Of a stretch of 64,000 bases of DNA, positions 37,328-46,464 are shown one piece after another. Below the pieces are notes generated by a model. The model made no database searches and was not told the origin of the DNA. It was given only the letters and a program-made list of their open reading frames with translations. Source of the DNA: Cytophagales bacterium WSM2-2 (GTDB taxonomy: Bacteria; Bacteroidota; Bacteroidia; Cytophagales; Cyclobacteriaceae); NCBI GenBank assembly GCA_015472025.1, contig BNHL01000001.1, forward strand, positions 186,001-250,000, read 5' to 3'. Within the stretch, counting starts at the first letter, position 1, and the number at the start of each line of letters is the position of its first letter. A program made the translations under genes and the position numbers.

Positions 37328-37339
37328 TGTGCGCGCACA
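37328..37339. promoter_or_regulatory. Palindromic operator 1 (12 bp, LacI-type)
   Basis: TGTGCGCGCACA, a perfect palindrome centred on a CG step as in LacI-family operators. Its centre is 20 bp, about two helical turns, from that of operator 2. It overlaps the lacI -7 element by two bases. Confidence 0.75.
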
Positions 37340-37345
37340 AATATA
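37338..37345 (-). promoter_or_regulatory. Probable -7 element of the lacI-nagB promoter
   Basis: TATATTTG on the minus strand is a full match to TAnnTTTG. No convincing TTTG is seen about 19 bases upstream, but the element sits between two operators, 59 bases from the lacI start. Confidence 0.55.
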
Positions 37346-37346
37346 G

Positions 37347-37360
37347 TGTGTGCGCACACA
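37347..37360. promoter_or_regulatory. Palindromic operator 2 (14 bp, LacI-type)
   Basis: TGTGTGCGCACACA, a perfect palindrome sharing the TGTGNGC-type half with operator 1. It ends 15 bases before the susC -33 element, so a bound regulator would sit next to, not on, that promoter. Confidence 0.8.
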
Positions 37361-37375
37361 TTTTATCAGTTTTCC

Positions 37376-37406
37376 TTTGGTTTATTCGCATTTAACATTA
37401 GGTTTA
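37376..37406 (+). promoter_or_regulatory. Probable susC promoter
   Basis: TTTG at 37376-37379, 19 bases, then TAGGTTTA at 37399-37406, which matches TAnnTTTG except for the last base. The susC start is 49 bases downstream. Confidence 0.6.
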
Positions 37407-37454
37407 CAATGAAGTAAAATCCTATTCATTAAAAACCCTAAATCAAATTCATGT

Positions 37455-40400
37455 ATGAAATTTTACCAAAGCATCCTGTTGTCGCTGTGTTTTACATGGC
37501 TGACAACAGTGGCTCTGGCACAGTCGCGCACTGTGACAGGGACTGTTAAAGACCCCAATGGAGCTGGCTTGCCAGGCGTTACCATTCAGGTCAAAGGCAC
37601 CGCTTCGGGAACTGTTTCTGACAGTGATGGAAAATATGCCATCGCAGTCGGAGGAGAAAATGCTGTCGTGGTATTTTCTTTCATTGGCTTCGCTACACAG
37701 GAAATCCAGGTGGGAAGCCAATCTGTGATTGATGTCTCGCTTGCGGAAGACACCAAGCAATTGCAGGAAGTAATAGTAACAGCACTCGGAGTCGAAAAAG
37801 ATTCCAAAACTCTGGGCTATTCAGTAACGAAAGTGGACGCTTCGTCCATTACTCAAGCCCGCGAGACAAACATGATCAACTCACTTGAAGGAAGAGTAGC
37901 CGGTGTCAACATCAGTGGAACAAATGGCGGCCCAGGATCTTCAAGTAGTATCGTGATCCGAGGAATTAACTCGTTGGGCGGATCGAACCCACTCTTTGTA
38001 ATTAACGGGGTGCCGATAGACAATACCACGCGAGGAAGTGCTGGACAGTATGGTGGAGTAGACCAAGGAGATGGGATTTCCAATTTAAACCCGGACGACA
38101 TTAAAGAACTCACGGTACTAAAAGGAGCAACGGCTTCGGCCTTGTATGGATCTAGGGCTGCCAACGGTGTGATCATAATCACTACTAAAACTGGCAAGGA
38201 TCGCAAAGGCTTTGGTCTTGAATACAACGGCAATCTCACTTTTGATCAGGCTATCAACTATCATGACTTTCAGGATCAGTATGGCCAAGGGCTCAACGGA
38301 CTTAAGCCTGTAGATCAGACATCGGCATACAATAGTGGCCAGTCAAGCTGGGGAGCCAAATTAGATGGAAGCTCCGTTCCGCAATTTGATGGTGTATCAA
38401 GACCTTATTCTGCACAGAAGGATAATTTCAAAAATTTCTACAGAACAGGGAGCACTTTCACTAATACCATTTCTATTGGAAACAGCAATGAAAATGGTAG
38501 CTATCGTTTTTCTGCCTCTGACCTTGCCAACAAATCAATTGTCCCCAATTCAGGTTTGAGCAGAAATACCTTCAACCTGAATGTCAACTACAAAATCGTT
38601 CCGAAACTAACGTTTGACTTGATGTCCAACTACATCATCGAAAATTTTCTGAACAGACCCAACCTGAGTGATTCTCCAGGAAATCCAAACTTTGGTATTT
38701 CATTTTTACCTACAAGTCTGAACGCATCTGTTTTGAGTCCAGGAACAGTGGCGAATGGAAATGAAAGTAATTTCTCAAGCAATGTTTACGTCACTAATCC
38801 TTATTTCGCGGTGAATAAATTCATCAACAATACTAGCCGCAACAGGGTCATTAACGTGGTTTCGTTGAAGTATTCATTTACAAATTGGTTGACGTTACAA
38901 GGTCGTGTAGGAAATGATATCTATTTTGATAATTATACTTCCGTGACGCCAACGGGTACAGCCTATCTCCCCAAAGGAGGAATGAATCAGGTAAATTCCA
39001 AAGGAATTGAGACCAATGCTGATTTTCTCCTGACTGCTAATAAAAAAATAACCGATGATATTACCTTGACGGGATCAATTGGTGGCAACCTGAGAAAAAG
39101 TTCTCTTGAAAAACATACTGTTTCTGGCCAGGAATTTGCCATCCATTATTTATACACAACTCAAAATCTCGTGTCCAGATCCCCACTCGATGAACTTTAT
39201 CGGCGAGAGGTGCAGTCCTATTATTATACAGCAGAATTTAGTTATAAAAATTTTCTGACACTGAATACTACAGGTCGGCAGGATAAATTTAGCGTCCTAG
39301 ATGGCCGATCAATTTTCTATCCTTCGGTAGGTGCAAGTTTTGTATTCTCTGATTTACTGAATTTTCCTAAGCTAAGCTTTGGGAAATTCCGCGCTTCCTG
39401 GGCCAACAGTACCGGGAACCCAGATCAATATATTTACTCCACCAATCTTTACTATAGCATCAATTCATCTAGCAATGGGCATCCCATTGGAACAATAAAT
39501 AATGTAAATATCCCCGACAAAAACCTCAAGCCTTTCTTAATGAAAGAATTTGAATTTGGTTTAGACTTGCGATTTCTTGACAACAGAATTGGATTAGATA
39601 TTTCGTATTATAATCGCAAAACCACTCAAGAACTTATCAATGCCACAACATCAGTTACTTCAGGATATGTAGGTGCCGCATTCAATGCTGCTGATCTGCA
39701 GAACTCAGGCATTGAACTGATGTTGAGGGGTACACCCGTAAAGTCATCAAATCTGACCTGGAATGTCTCATTCAACTTTACGAAGAATACTAATGAAGTG
39801 ACCTCCCTCGCGAACGGTCTGACTGATATCACCGTACAAGGTGGTATTTCACGTTCAGGAAACGCATTCATCAATCACGAGGTAGGTAAAGCAGCCTCAC
39901 AAGTGATGGCCTTCGATTATAAACGAGATGCTAACGGAAATATCGCTTATGATGATAGCGGCCTTCCGATACAAGGTAAGCTGACTGCCTATGGATCTGG
40001 TTATCATAATACGTTTGGTGGTATCATGAATGAGTTCGTCTATAAGGGTTTTAATATTGCATTTCTGATCGATTATAAATACGGTGGCAAAATCTTCTCA
40101 GCCACCGATTACTATGCATACATCTTCGGGCTGCACAAAAATACGTTGGTGGGTCGCGAAGGAGAAAGCATCGTAGGTGTTGGAGTCAATGATAAGACCG
40201 GTCTGGCAAATACGGTATCTGCCAAACCCTGGGATTACGACCAGGCAATCGCTACAAATGTATCATCTCAATTCGTGTATGACGCCAGTTTTATCAAGCT
40301 AAGGCAAATAACTATCGGATATAAATTGCCTCAAGCATTATTCAATGGAACGCCTATTAAGGGAGCTACCTTTTCACTTGTGGCCCGCAACTTGGCAATC

Positions 40401-40526
40401 CTGATGAAACACACACCAAACATTGATCCCGAGTCGAACTACAGTAACACGGTTGGACAAGGACTGGAGTTAGCAGGAGTCCCTCCCGCCCGGAATATAG
40501 GATTCAATCTGAATCTAAAGTTTTAG
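37455..40526 (+). CDS. SusC/RagA-family TonB-linked outer membrane protein
   Basis: 1023 residues. A signal peptide (LSLCFTWLTTVALAQ) precedes a CarboxypepD-reg-like domain (VTGTVKDPNGAGLPGVTIQV, GTVSDSDGKYAI), then the plug with the TonB box region QEVIVTALG and GVNISGTNGGPGSSSSIVIR, LFVINGVPIDN and LKGATASALYGSRAANGVI, all SusC signatures. The remainder is a 22-stranded barrel ending NIGFNLNLKF. It imports glycan fragments through the outer membrane, using TonB energy, with the SusD lipoprotein as lid. The susD gene starts 21 bases after its stop. Substrate is inferred from the divergent lacI-nagB pair to contain amino sugar. Confidence 0.97.
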   Translation: MKFYQSILLSLCFTWLTTVALAQSRTVTGTVKDPNGAGLPGVTIQVKGTASGTVSDSDGKYAIAVGGENAVVVFSFIGFATQEIQVGSQSVIDVSLAEDTKQLQEVIVTALGVEKDSKTLGYSVTKVDASSITQARETNMINSLEGRVAGVNISGTNGGPGSSSSIVIRGINSLGGSNPLFVINGVPIDNTTRGSAGQYGGVDQGDGISNLNPDDIKELTVLKGATASALYGSRAANGVIIITTKTGKDRKGFGLEYNGNLTFDQAINYHDFQDQYGQGLNGLKPVDQTSAYNSGQSSWGAKLDGSSVPQFDGVSRPYSAQKDNFKNFYRTGSTFTNTISIGNSNENGSYRFSASDLANKSIVPNSGLSRNTFNLNVNYKIVPKLTFDLMSNYIIENFLNRPNLSDSPGNPNFGISFLPTSLNASVLSPGTVANGNESNFSSNVYVTNPYFAVNKFINNTSRNRVINVVSLKYSFTNWLTLQGRVGNDIYFDNYTSVTPTGTAYLPKGGMNQVNSKGIETNADFLLTANKKITDDITLTGSIGGNLRKSSLEKHTVSGQEFAIHYLYTTQNLVSRSPLDELYRREVQSYYYTAEFSYKNFLTLNTTGRQDKFSVLDGRSIFYPSVGASFVFSDLLNFPKLSFGKFRASWANSTGNPDQYIYSTNLYYSINSSSNGHPIGTINNVNIPDKNLKPFLMKEFEFGLDLRFLDNRIGLDISYYNRKTTQELINATTSVTSGYVGAAFNAADLQNSGIELMLRGTPVKSSNLTWNVSFNFTKNTNEVTSLANGLTDITVQGGISRSGNAFINHEVGKAASQVMAFDYKRDANGNIAYDDSGLPIQGKLTAYGSGYHNTFGGIMNEFVYKGFNIAFLIDYKYGGKIFSATDYYAYIFGLHKNTLVGREGESIVGVGVNDKTGLANTVSAKPWDYDQAIATNVSSQFVYDASFIKLRQITIGYKLPQALFNGTPIKGATFSLVARNLAILMKHTPNIDPESNYSNTVGQGLELAGVPPARNIGFNLNLKF

Positions 40527-40547
40527 TCATCATTAATTAAAAGGATT

Positions 40548-42155
40548 ATGAAAACGAAATTATTTATAAGGAACACATTAGTAATCTTAGTATTGCTGAT
40601 TGCCACACAGTGTACTTCAGATTTAGCAAAGTTAAACGTAGACCCGACCACAGCTACGGAAGATAATTTTGATCCCAATTTTTTACTTACAACAGCTCAA
40701 GTAAGTTTTACCGGAAGTGCCGATTTCAGCTATGAAACATGGCGCGCCCAGCTTATCCACTTCAGTGTTATGATGCAACATTTTTCTCATGTGGCCGGCT
40801 ATTGGGTAGGTGATAAATACTTGCTTAACCAAGCATACAATGAAGCTTACTTTATTGAAGCATTTGCTGGTGGGGGAGCCAATCTGGGCCAAGTCCAGAA
40901 TATCGTATCCGTTCTTTCTATTTCCAAAGGCAGGCCTCTATACAGTAATATATACCAGATTGCCAGAATATGGAAAGTAGTGATCTTTCATCGACTGACC
41001 GACATCTATGGTGATATCCCTTACTTTGATGCTGCGCAAGGTTACTATAAAGGTATTCTCAAACCTGCGTACGACAGTCAATCCGACATTTACGCAGATA
41101 TGCTGAAAGAACTGGATGAGGCTGCTGCCGCCCTCGACCCCTCCAAGGATGCACCAACAGGTGATTTGATTTACAACGGCAACATTAGTCAATGGAAAAA
41201 ATTTGCTTATTCAATGATGCTTCGTTTGGGGACTCGTCTGAGTAAGGTTGATCCAACCAACTCTAAAAAGTGGATTGAAAAAGCAGCGGCAGGTGGTGTA
41301 TTCTCTAGTATCAATGACAACGCGTTCATCATTGCTGACCCGTCCAATGGTAGGGCCAGTACAAACAGAATAAGCCAAGTCCTAAACCTCCCCTACGAGA
41401 TACCAAACATCCGATGGAGCAAGGCATTTGTTGATTTCTTAAAAAACAACAACGACCCACGCTTGTCTGCGCTTTCAGAGCTGCCTCCTCCTGCTCCCGA
41501 CAATAACACGTTGAAGATTGTGGGCGATACGAATCCCGCCAACCAGCTTGGCATGCCTAACGGATATGATCTATTGGGTGGTGCTACAGATATCAGCAAA
41601 GCTCCCGGTTATCCTGGTGCGGTAGCTGGTGATCCGCTGGGCAAATATTCCCGTCCACGTAATACAATCCTTGCCAAAGATGGTGGACCAACCTTCATCA
41701 TCACTTACGCTGAAACTGAGTTGATGTTAGCTGAGGCAGCGCAACTGGGTTACACAGTGACCGGAAGCGCCAGCACTCACTACAATAACGGTGTTACTGC
41801 TGCAATGTCACAGCTCGCGCAGTTCGATGCAGCTGCCACGATTCCTGCAGCATCCATCACTACATACCTGACGGCCAATCCATACAATCCTGCAAATGGC
41901 ATTCAGATGATCAATACGCAGTACTGGGCTGCAACCATCCTCAATGACTATGAGACATTTGCTAACTGGAGAAGAAGTGGCTTCCCTGCACTAACTCCAG
42001 TGAATTATCCTAACAACGTTACCGGTGGTACAATCCCGCGGAGACTAATCTACCCGCAATCTGAAGCTGCTCTTAACGGAGACAACTACAACACTGCCAT
42101 TGTCAAGATCAATGGTGGAAACACATTGGTTGGTAGAGTTTGGTGGGATAAATAA
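40548..42155 (+). CDS. SusD/RagB-family nutrient-binding lipoprotein
   Basis: 535 residues with a lipoprotein signal (VILVLLIATQCTSD, Cys22), expected on the outer face of the outer membrane as partner of the SusC protein. It belongs to the SusD-like group with the N-terminal NVDPTTATEDNFDPNFLLTT and the tetratricopeptide helical bundle (IYQIARIWKVVIFHRLTDIY, YADMLKELDEAAAAL). Further landmarks are WKKFAYSMMLRLGTRLSKVD, ITYAETELMLAEAAQLGY and FANWRRSGFPALTPV. It binds the glycan and closes over the SusC pore. The pair ends at a strong terminator; no glycoside hydrolase is co-transcribed. Confidence 0.96.
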   Translation: MKTKLFIRNTLVILVLLIATQCTSDLAKLNVDPTTATEDNFDPNFLLTTAQVSFTGSADFSYETWRAQLIHFSVMMQHFSHVAGYWVGDKYLLNQAYNEAYFIEAFAGGGANLGQVQNIVSVLSISKGRPLYSNIYQIARIWKVVIFHRLTDIYGDIPYFDAAQGYYKGILKPAYDSQSDIYADMLKELDEAAAALDPSKDAPTGDLIYNGNISQWKKFAYSMMLRLGTRLSKVDPTNSKKWIEKAAAGGVFSSINDNAFIIADPSNGRASTNRISQVLNLPYEIPNIRWSKAFVDFLKNNNDPRLSALSELPPPAPDNNTLKIVGDTNPANQLGMPNGYDLLGGATDISKAPGYPGAVAGDPLGKYSRPRNTILAKDGGPTFIITYAETELMLAEAAQLGYTVTGSASTHYNNGVTAAMSQLAQFDAAATIPAASITTYLTANPYNPANGIQMINTQYWAATILNDYETFANWRRSGFPALTPVNYPNNVTGGTIPRRLIYPQSEAALNGDNYNTAIVKINGGNTLVGRVWWDK

Positions 42156-42177
42156 TGTTTTGGTGTTTTTAGTTTTA

Positions 42178-42212
42178 AGAGGGCTCTTTCCCGTTGAGCC
42201 CTCTTTTTTTTT
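42178..42212 (+). terminator. Intrinsic terminator after susD
   Basis: Perfect 9-bp stem (42178-42186 with 42196-42204), nine-base loop, followed by a run of T to 42212. It is 23 bases past the susD stop. Confidence 0.92.
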
Positions 42213-42231
42213 GTCCGTCATCAATCGCAAT

Positions 42232-42258
42232 AAAAAAGGCCACTCAACGGTGGCCTTT
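42232..42258 (-). terminator. Intrinsic terminator of the small lipoprotein gene
   Basis: Perfect 9-bp stem (42235-42243 with 42250-42258) with a T-run on the minus strand, 20 bases past the stop of the convergent lipoprotein gene. Confidence 0.85.
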
Positions 42259-42277
42259 CATTTTCTAACTTGAAAGA

Positions 42278-42706
42278 TTAGTCGTCATCCTCATCTTTAT
42301 GCTCCTCGCCTTCATCGTGGCCATGGCCTTCCCAGCCCTCCATAATTTTATGAAACTGCTCATGTAGCTCAGTGAGTTTTTGTTTGATCGACTCATCGGT
42401 CGCACCTTTTGCAATTTCATCAGCAAGAGCCCTGGTATCGGTTTTTAATTTTTCCAGTTTTCCTTTCATCTCATCGTTGTTGACTTTTTCAGGAAGGGTA
42501 GCGGCAGCCCAACTTGCAGCTTCGTCAGCCATCTGTGAAGCCAGTTTTTTTACTGGCGCCACATTCCCTGAATCCAGCGGGTGAAAGGAGGCAGCCATAA
42601 TTTTGTGAAATGAATCAAGTTCCTTCCATCGGGCTGATTCCGATTTTTTCTCTTTGGTCGAGCAGGCGAAGCATAAAAGCAACGCACAGGCAAATAGTCT
42701 ATTCAT
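42278..42706 (-). CDS. Small helical lipoprotein with His/Asp/Glu-rich tail
   Basis: 142 residues. Lipoprotein signal MNRLFACALLLCFACSTKEK with the lipobox Cys15. The mature part is helical and charged (WKELDSFHKIMAASFHPLDS, KLKTDTRALADEIAK, LTELHEQFHKIMEGW) and ends with an acidic, histidine-containing tail (GHGHDEGEEHKDEDDD). The tail could bind divalent metal ions; this is inference. Repeated use of FHKIM at both ends of the helical part hints at an internal two-helix repeat. I do not recognise a family name. Confidence 0.85.
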   Translation of the reverse strand: MNRLFACALLLCFACSTKEKKSESARWKELDSFHKIMAASFHPLDSGNVAPVKKLASQMADEAASWAAATLPEKVNNDEMKGKLEKLKTDTRALADEIAKGATDESIKQKLTELHEQFHKIMEGWEGHGHDEGEEHKDEDDD

Positions 42707-42776
42707 GTTTTTAGATTAAGAAAACAAAAATAAATAAAATTGAGGTAGCGGAAAGAAAAGCCGAATCCGCATGACC

Positions 42777-43514
42777 TTATGAACGCTTCCAGGAAAGCAC
42801 CAACAGCATGCCACTCACTAAAGTCGCTTCAGCCACAGCCGTCCATTCGTTAGCGTTATTGAACTGAAATGCCCGGGGGATGTGCAATAGTAAAAGCCAC
42901 GCGAACACCATCCACCCCGACAACGTTGCCGCCAGATGCATTTTAATCCCAGTGATCAATCCCAATCCTCCAGCGATTAAAGCAACTCCTGCAAAGTAGG
43001 CCCAGAAAAGCTGGCCGGGAATCCACCCTGGAACGAGATACTTTACAAATTCAGCAAAAATGAAATGTTGGACTCCCGCTGTAAACAAGAATATTCCGAG
43101 GAAGTATCTTTCAATGGTGATCGTCAGACCCAATAAACCCGAAGGAGACTTGATCGTCGCAGCCATTGCCAGAGCGCACCCCCCAATGGTGAGTGCCTTG
43201 TTGGTACTAGTGAGAATAACTCCATAGTCGAAATGTGCGAGAAGAATGTAAATATTTCGAAGGGCCGCCCACAGAAGTATTACCGCACCAGTAATAAATG
43301 GGATCAGCCAGCCTTTCCTGAGGATAATGCAAATTCCGGTTGCCAAAGCCAAAATACCTAAAGCATAAACAAGCACGCACTCACCGGGAGTACCCGAAGG
43401 CCAGGCTGGTGCACGGCCGGTGACAAATGATTTAAATACAAAGTGCTCGATGCCAAAAGCGATGAATGCAAGGGCAACTAAAATCGTTCCGAAAGAGCTG
43501 GTGATTTTATTCAT
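42777..43514 (-). CDS. DoxX-like integral membrane protein with internal repeat
   Basis: 245 residues with seven to eight membrane segments and few charged residues. Two related halves are visible: GIEHFVFKSFVTGRAPAW at 21-38 and GVQHFIFAEFVKYLVPGW at 147-164 share eight of 18 positions, each followed by a hydrophobic pair of helices (ALGILALATGICIILRKGW; FAGVALIAGGLGLITGI). This matches duplicated DoxX/SURF4-like four-helix units. Function of the family is not settled; DoxX is linked to thiosulfate:quinone oxidoreductase and redox stress. Monocistronic. Confidence 0.85.
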   Translation of the reverse strand: MNKITSSFGTILVALAFIAFGIEHFVFKSFVTGRAPAWPSGTPGECVLVYALGILALATGICIILRKGWLIPFITGAVILLWAALRNIYILLAHFDYGVILTSTNKALTIGGCALAMAATIKSPSGLLGLTITIERYFLGIFLFTAGVQHFIFAEFVKYLVPGWIPGQLFWAYFAGVALIAGGLGLITGIKMHLAATLSGWMVFAWLLLLHIPRAFQFNNANEWTAVAEATLVSGMLLVLSWKRS

Positions 43515-43634
43515 AATAAATAATGTAAAAGCAAGCTATCAAAATACTCTTCACCCTCCATCCCCTGTACATCGGGATAAATGATGTGGCGATGTGAATG
43601 TCGTTTTAGTAACTTCATTTTCTCATTCTTACTT

Positions 43635-46421
43635 ATGATCCGGGTTAACCATCACATTTTCTTTGTCATCATTTTGTTTGCCTTTGGTGTATTCAACAAC
43701 CTCTGCGCACAGAAGCTTAAATCGATCTCCATTGACCAACTCAGAATGGTGTCAGCCGAAGATGCTAATGGCAAAAAATTTCCAGTCAATACACCGGTCG
43801 TTTCATATCAAGTTAAAAAACGTGACGTTTTTATTGCGGCAAATTCAGTTCAAGTGACATCAACTGCGGCCGGATCTTTTGCCCAATCGCTGAAATACAT
43901 TCTTACATTTCAAAATACGACTAAAGACACATTGACCATTGACAATGTTGTGCCGCTCGGTGAATCGAAAGAAAGAGTTTACATCACTGGGCTTGGAGAT
44001 CATGGACTATCACGAACTCATCTTTTTGTTCCCGGAAGAGAACCTGTCAATGTTATTGTTCCCGACAATGCCTGGGAGCTTGGTTATTCATCTTTGAAAC
44101 TGAACCAAGAACAAAACCTTTGTGCCCTTGCCCGGCGAGACGTATCCTCCATTCAAAAAGGAAAAAGAAAAAGGTTTGAAACACAACTTTTTCCCGGTGG
44201 GTCGGTGAGTTATATGCTGTACTTCGACATCTTTTCAGGTGATTGGCAGGACGGTATTCGGAAAGTTTTCCAGGAGAAGATGCTTTATGATGTCGAGCGT
44301 TTTGATGAATCACTTTACAACCGGGGTGATCTCGCCTGGATTCAGAAGGCCTATGTCATTCACTTGATGATGACATGGGACAAAAGCTACTTCGACTATG
44401 TCACGAGCAAATTCAATCTTAAGGAATTTGTCAGGAAGGGTAAGACAATTTATGGTGGAGACGACATTGTTTGTCTCTGGCCTACGTGGCCGACTCTGGG
44501 CATGGACCAACGAAATCAATTTGACCTGTACCGTGACTTGCCCGGTGGATTGGCCGCAGTGCGCTCACTTGCTGACACTCTACGAAAGATGGGGACAAAA
44601 TTCTTCATCGCTTACAATCCGTGGGATGCAAGCACACGAACAGAAGGGCATCTCCAAGGCCTGGAAAACCTCATCCGTGAAACTTCTCCTGATGGTGTTG
44701 TACTTGACACACAAGGGGAATCAAGTAAAGAACTGCAGGCTGCAGCAGATAAAGCGAAGAGTGGCGTGATCATGTACAGTGAAGGAATGGCTGTACCTAA
44801 AAATATGAGCGGAATTGTGTCAGGTAGAGTGCATAATGCGTTGTACTATCCTCCACTACTCAACCTGAACAAAATCATCCGGCCTGACTTTGCTATTTTC
44901 CGCGTAGCCGAAGTTTGTAAAGAGCCAATCATCAGGGAATATGCGACTTCTTTTTTTAACGGATATGGAACAGAGATCAACCAATTCGCTCCGGGACATC
45001 CCGATTGGGAGCAAGAACAATACAGGTTCCTTGGCAAGACTTCGATGATCCTCCGTGAGAACAGTGAAAATTTTGTATCAAAAGACTACACGCCACTAGT
45101 CAGCACAACACACGACAGTATTTGGGTGAACCGTTGGTTGAAGGACGGCAAAACGATCTACACTGTTTTCAGTCTCAAGCCAGAAGGATACTCCGGACCG
45201 CTATTCAATGTTCAACCCCGAGACGGTTTTCATTTTGTTGACCTGTGGCATCATAGCTTGTTGAGTCCCCTTCAAAAAGGATCTGCGTTTTATATTTCTG
45301 CAGAGGCAAATTCATTCGATGCAAAATACCTTGGAACAAATAATGAAGGAGCTGTCGATTGCATTGCCGAGCTACCAGAAATTATTAAAGCGAAGCGTGA
45401 GGGCAATCTCCTCGCCTATTCATCCACAGTGGAATGCACCCTAAAAATTTGGGCAGGTAATCCGTCTTACGACAAGAAGCCTTTGCTCATGAAATCCCGG
45501 GAGGGGATTGTAAACATTAAAGAGACGTTCGGAAGTTATGAGGGGAACCTGATAGTTCAGGCATTTAGAAATGATCAATTGCTTGATGAAACTGTTGTAG
45601 CGATTGCATCAGGAGAACCATTACTCATCAGTAAAATCGAAAAGGCAATTGCTTCATCATTCCCAAAAGGGATGGTAAAAATTCCTGCAGGAAAATTTAC
45701 TTACAAATCGACACACGGTGACGAATTCATCCGGTACCCCAATGACTTTGAAGGGAAAACTTTTGATATGCCGGAATTTTACATGGACCAATTTCCCGTC
45801 ACCAACCGGGAGTTCAAAGAGTTTCTTGAGGCCACTCATTATTCTCCAGGCGATACCAGCAATTTTCTGAAACACTGGAAAAAGAAAATGATTCCAAAAG
45901 GAGAAGAAAATTTCCCGGTAGTCTATGTGACGCGCGAAGATGCATTGGCTTATGCCAGATGGGCCAATAAACGACTCCCGACCGAAATTGAATGGCAATA
46001 CGCAGCACAAGTCGGCAAAAATTCCGATTGGCCCTGGAAGCAGACGAAACCTGTCAGCCGAAAAGAAGAAGTAGTGACCGAAACACTCACCGTTTTTTCT
46101 TTGGAAGGAATTGATCCGAAGATGTGCAACCTGGGCGATGGAAAACTATACCCGGTCGGAAAGTATCCTGCAGGTGCAAACGTCTATGGATTGAATGACC
46201 TCGTGGGTTGCGTCTGGCAACTCACCAACGATCTCTATGAAAGCGGAAGTTACCGTTATGTCATGATGAAAGGCGGAAGCTACTTCAAGCCAAGCTCAAG
46301 CTGGTGGTATGTGCAAGGTGGGCCTCGCGAGCTTCATTATAAGCAGTACCTGTTACGGGTTTCTCCAGGATTTGAACGAAACGCCACTGTTGGATTCCGC
46401 TGTGTTGCAGACATGCACTAG
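43635..46421 (+). CDS. Secreted TIM-barrel glycosidase-like protein fused to an FGE/sulfatase-modifying-fold domain
   Basis: 928 residues from the ATG that starts a signal peptide (MIRVNHHIFFVIILFAFGVF); an upstream in-frame ATG is not preceded by coding character. Residues 30-200 form a beta-sandwich (YILTFQNTTKDTLTIDNVVP). Residues 205-480 look like a glycosidase TIM barrel: YGGDDIVCLWPTWPTLGM, LRKMGTKFFIAYNPWD, SPDGVVLDTQGES and GVIMYSEGMAVP, with Asp358 and Glu383 as candidate catalytic acids. Residues 675-928 are an FGE-sulfatase domain (MVKIPAGKF, FYMDQFPVTNREFKEFLEAT, RLPTEIEWQYAA, YGLNDLVGCVWQLTND, MMKGGSY, VGFRCVAD). The two active-site cysteines of true FGE are absent after KGGSY. 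Substrate unknown. A sugar isomerase-like gene follows. Confidence 0.83.
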   Translation: MIRVNHHIFFVIILFAFGVFNNLCAQKLKSISIDQLRMVSAEDANGKKFPVNTPVVSYQVKKRDVFIAANSVQVTSTAAGSFAQSLKYILTFQNTTKDTLTIDNVVPLGESKERVYITGLGDHGLSRTHLFVPGREPVNVIVPDNAWELGYSSLKLNQEQNLCALARRDVSSIQKGKRKRFETQLFPGGSVSYMLYFDIFSGDWQDGIRKVFQEKMLYDVERFDESLYNRGDLAWIQKAYVIHLMMTWDKSYFDYVTSKFNLKEFVRKGKTIYGGDDIVCLWPTWPTLGMDQRNQFDLYRDLPGGLAAVRSLADTLRKMGTKFFIAYNPWDASTRTEGHLQGLENLIRETSPDGVVLDTQGESSKELQAAADKAKSGVIMYSEGMAVPKNMSGIVSGRVHNALYYPPLLNLNKIIRPDFAIFRVAEVCKEPIIREYATSFFNGYGTEINQFAPGHPDWEQEQYRFLGKTSMILRENSENFVSKDYTPLVSTTHDSIWVNRWLKDGKTIYTVFSLKPEGYSGPLFNVQPRDGFHFVDLWHHSLLSPLQKGSAFYISAEANSFDAKYLGTNNEGAVDCIAELPEIIKAKREGNLLAYSSTVECTLKIWAGNPSYDKKPLLMKSREGIVNIKETFGSYEGNLIVQAFRNDQLLDETVVAIASGEPLLISKIEKAIASSFPKGMVKIPAGKFTYKSTHGDEFIRYPNDFEGKTFDMPEFYMDQFPVTNREFKEFLEATHYSPGDTSNFLKHWKKKMIPKGEENFPVVYVTREDALAYARWANKRLPTEIEWQYAAQVGKNSDWPWKQTKPVSRKEEVVTETLTVFSLEGIDPKMCNLGDGKLYPVGKYPAGANVYGLNDLVGCVWQLTNDLYESGSYRYVMMKGGSYFKPSSSWWYVQGGPRELHYKQYLLRVSPGFERNATVGFRCVADMH

Positions 46422-46464
46422 CAATCACCTTGTGCTTTCGGCGGGATCGCCTTATCTTCAAAAA

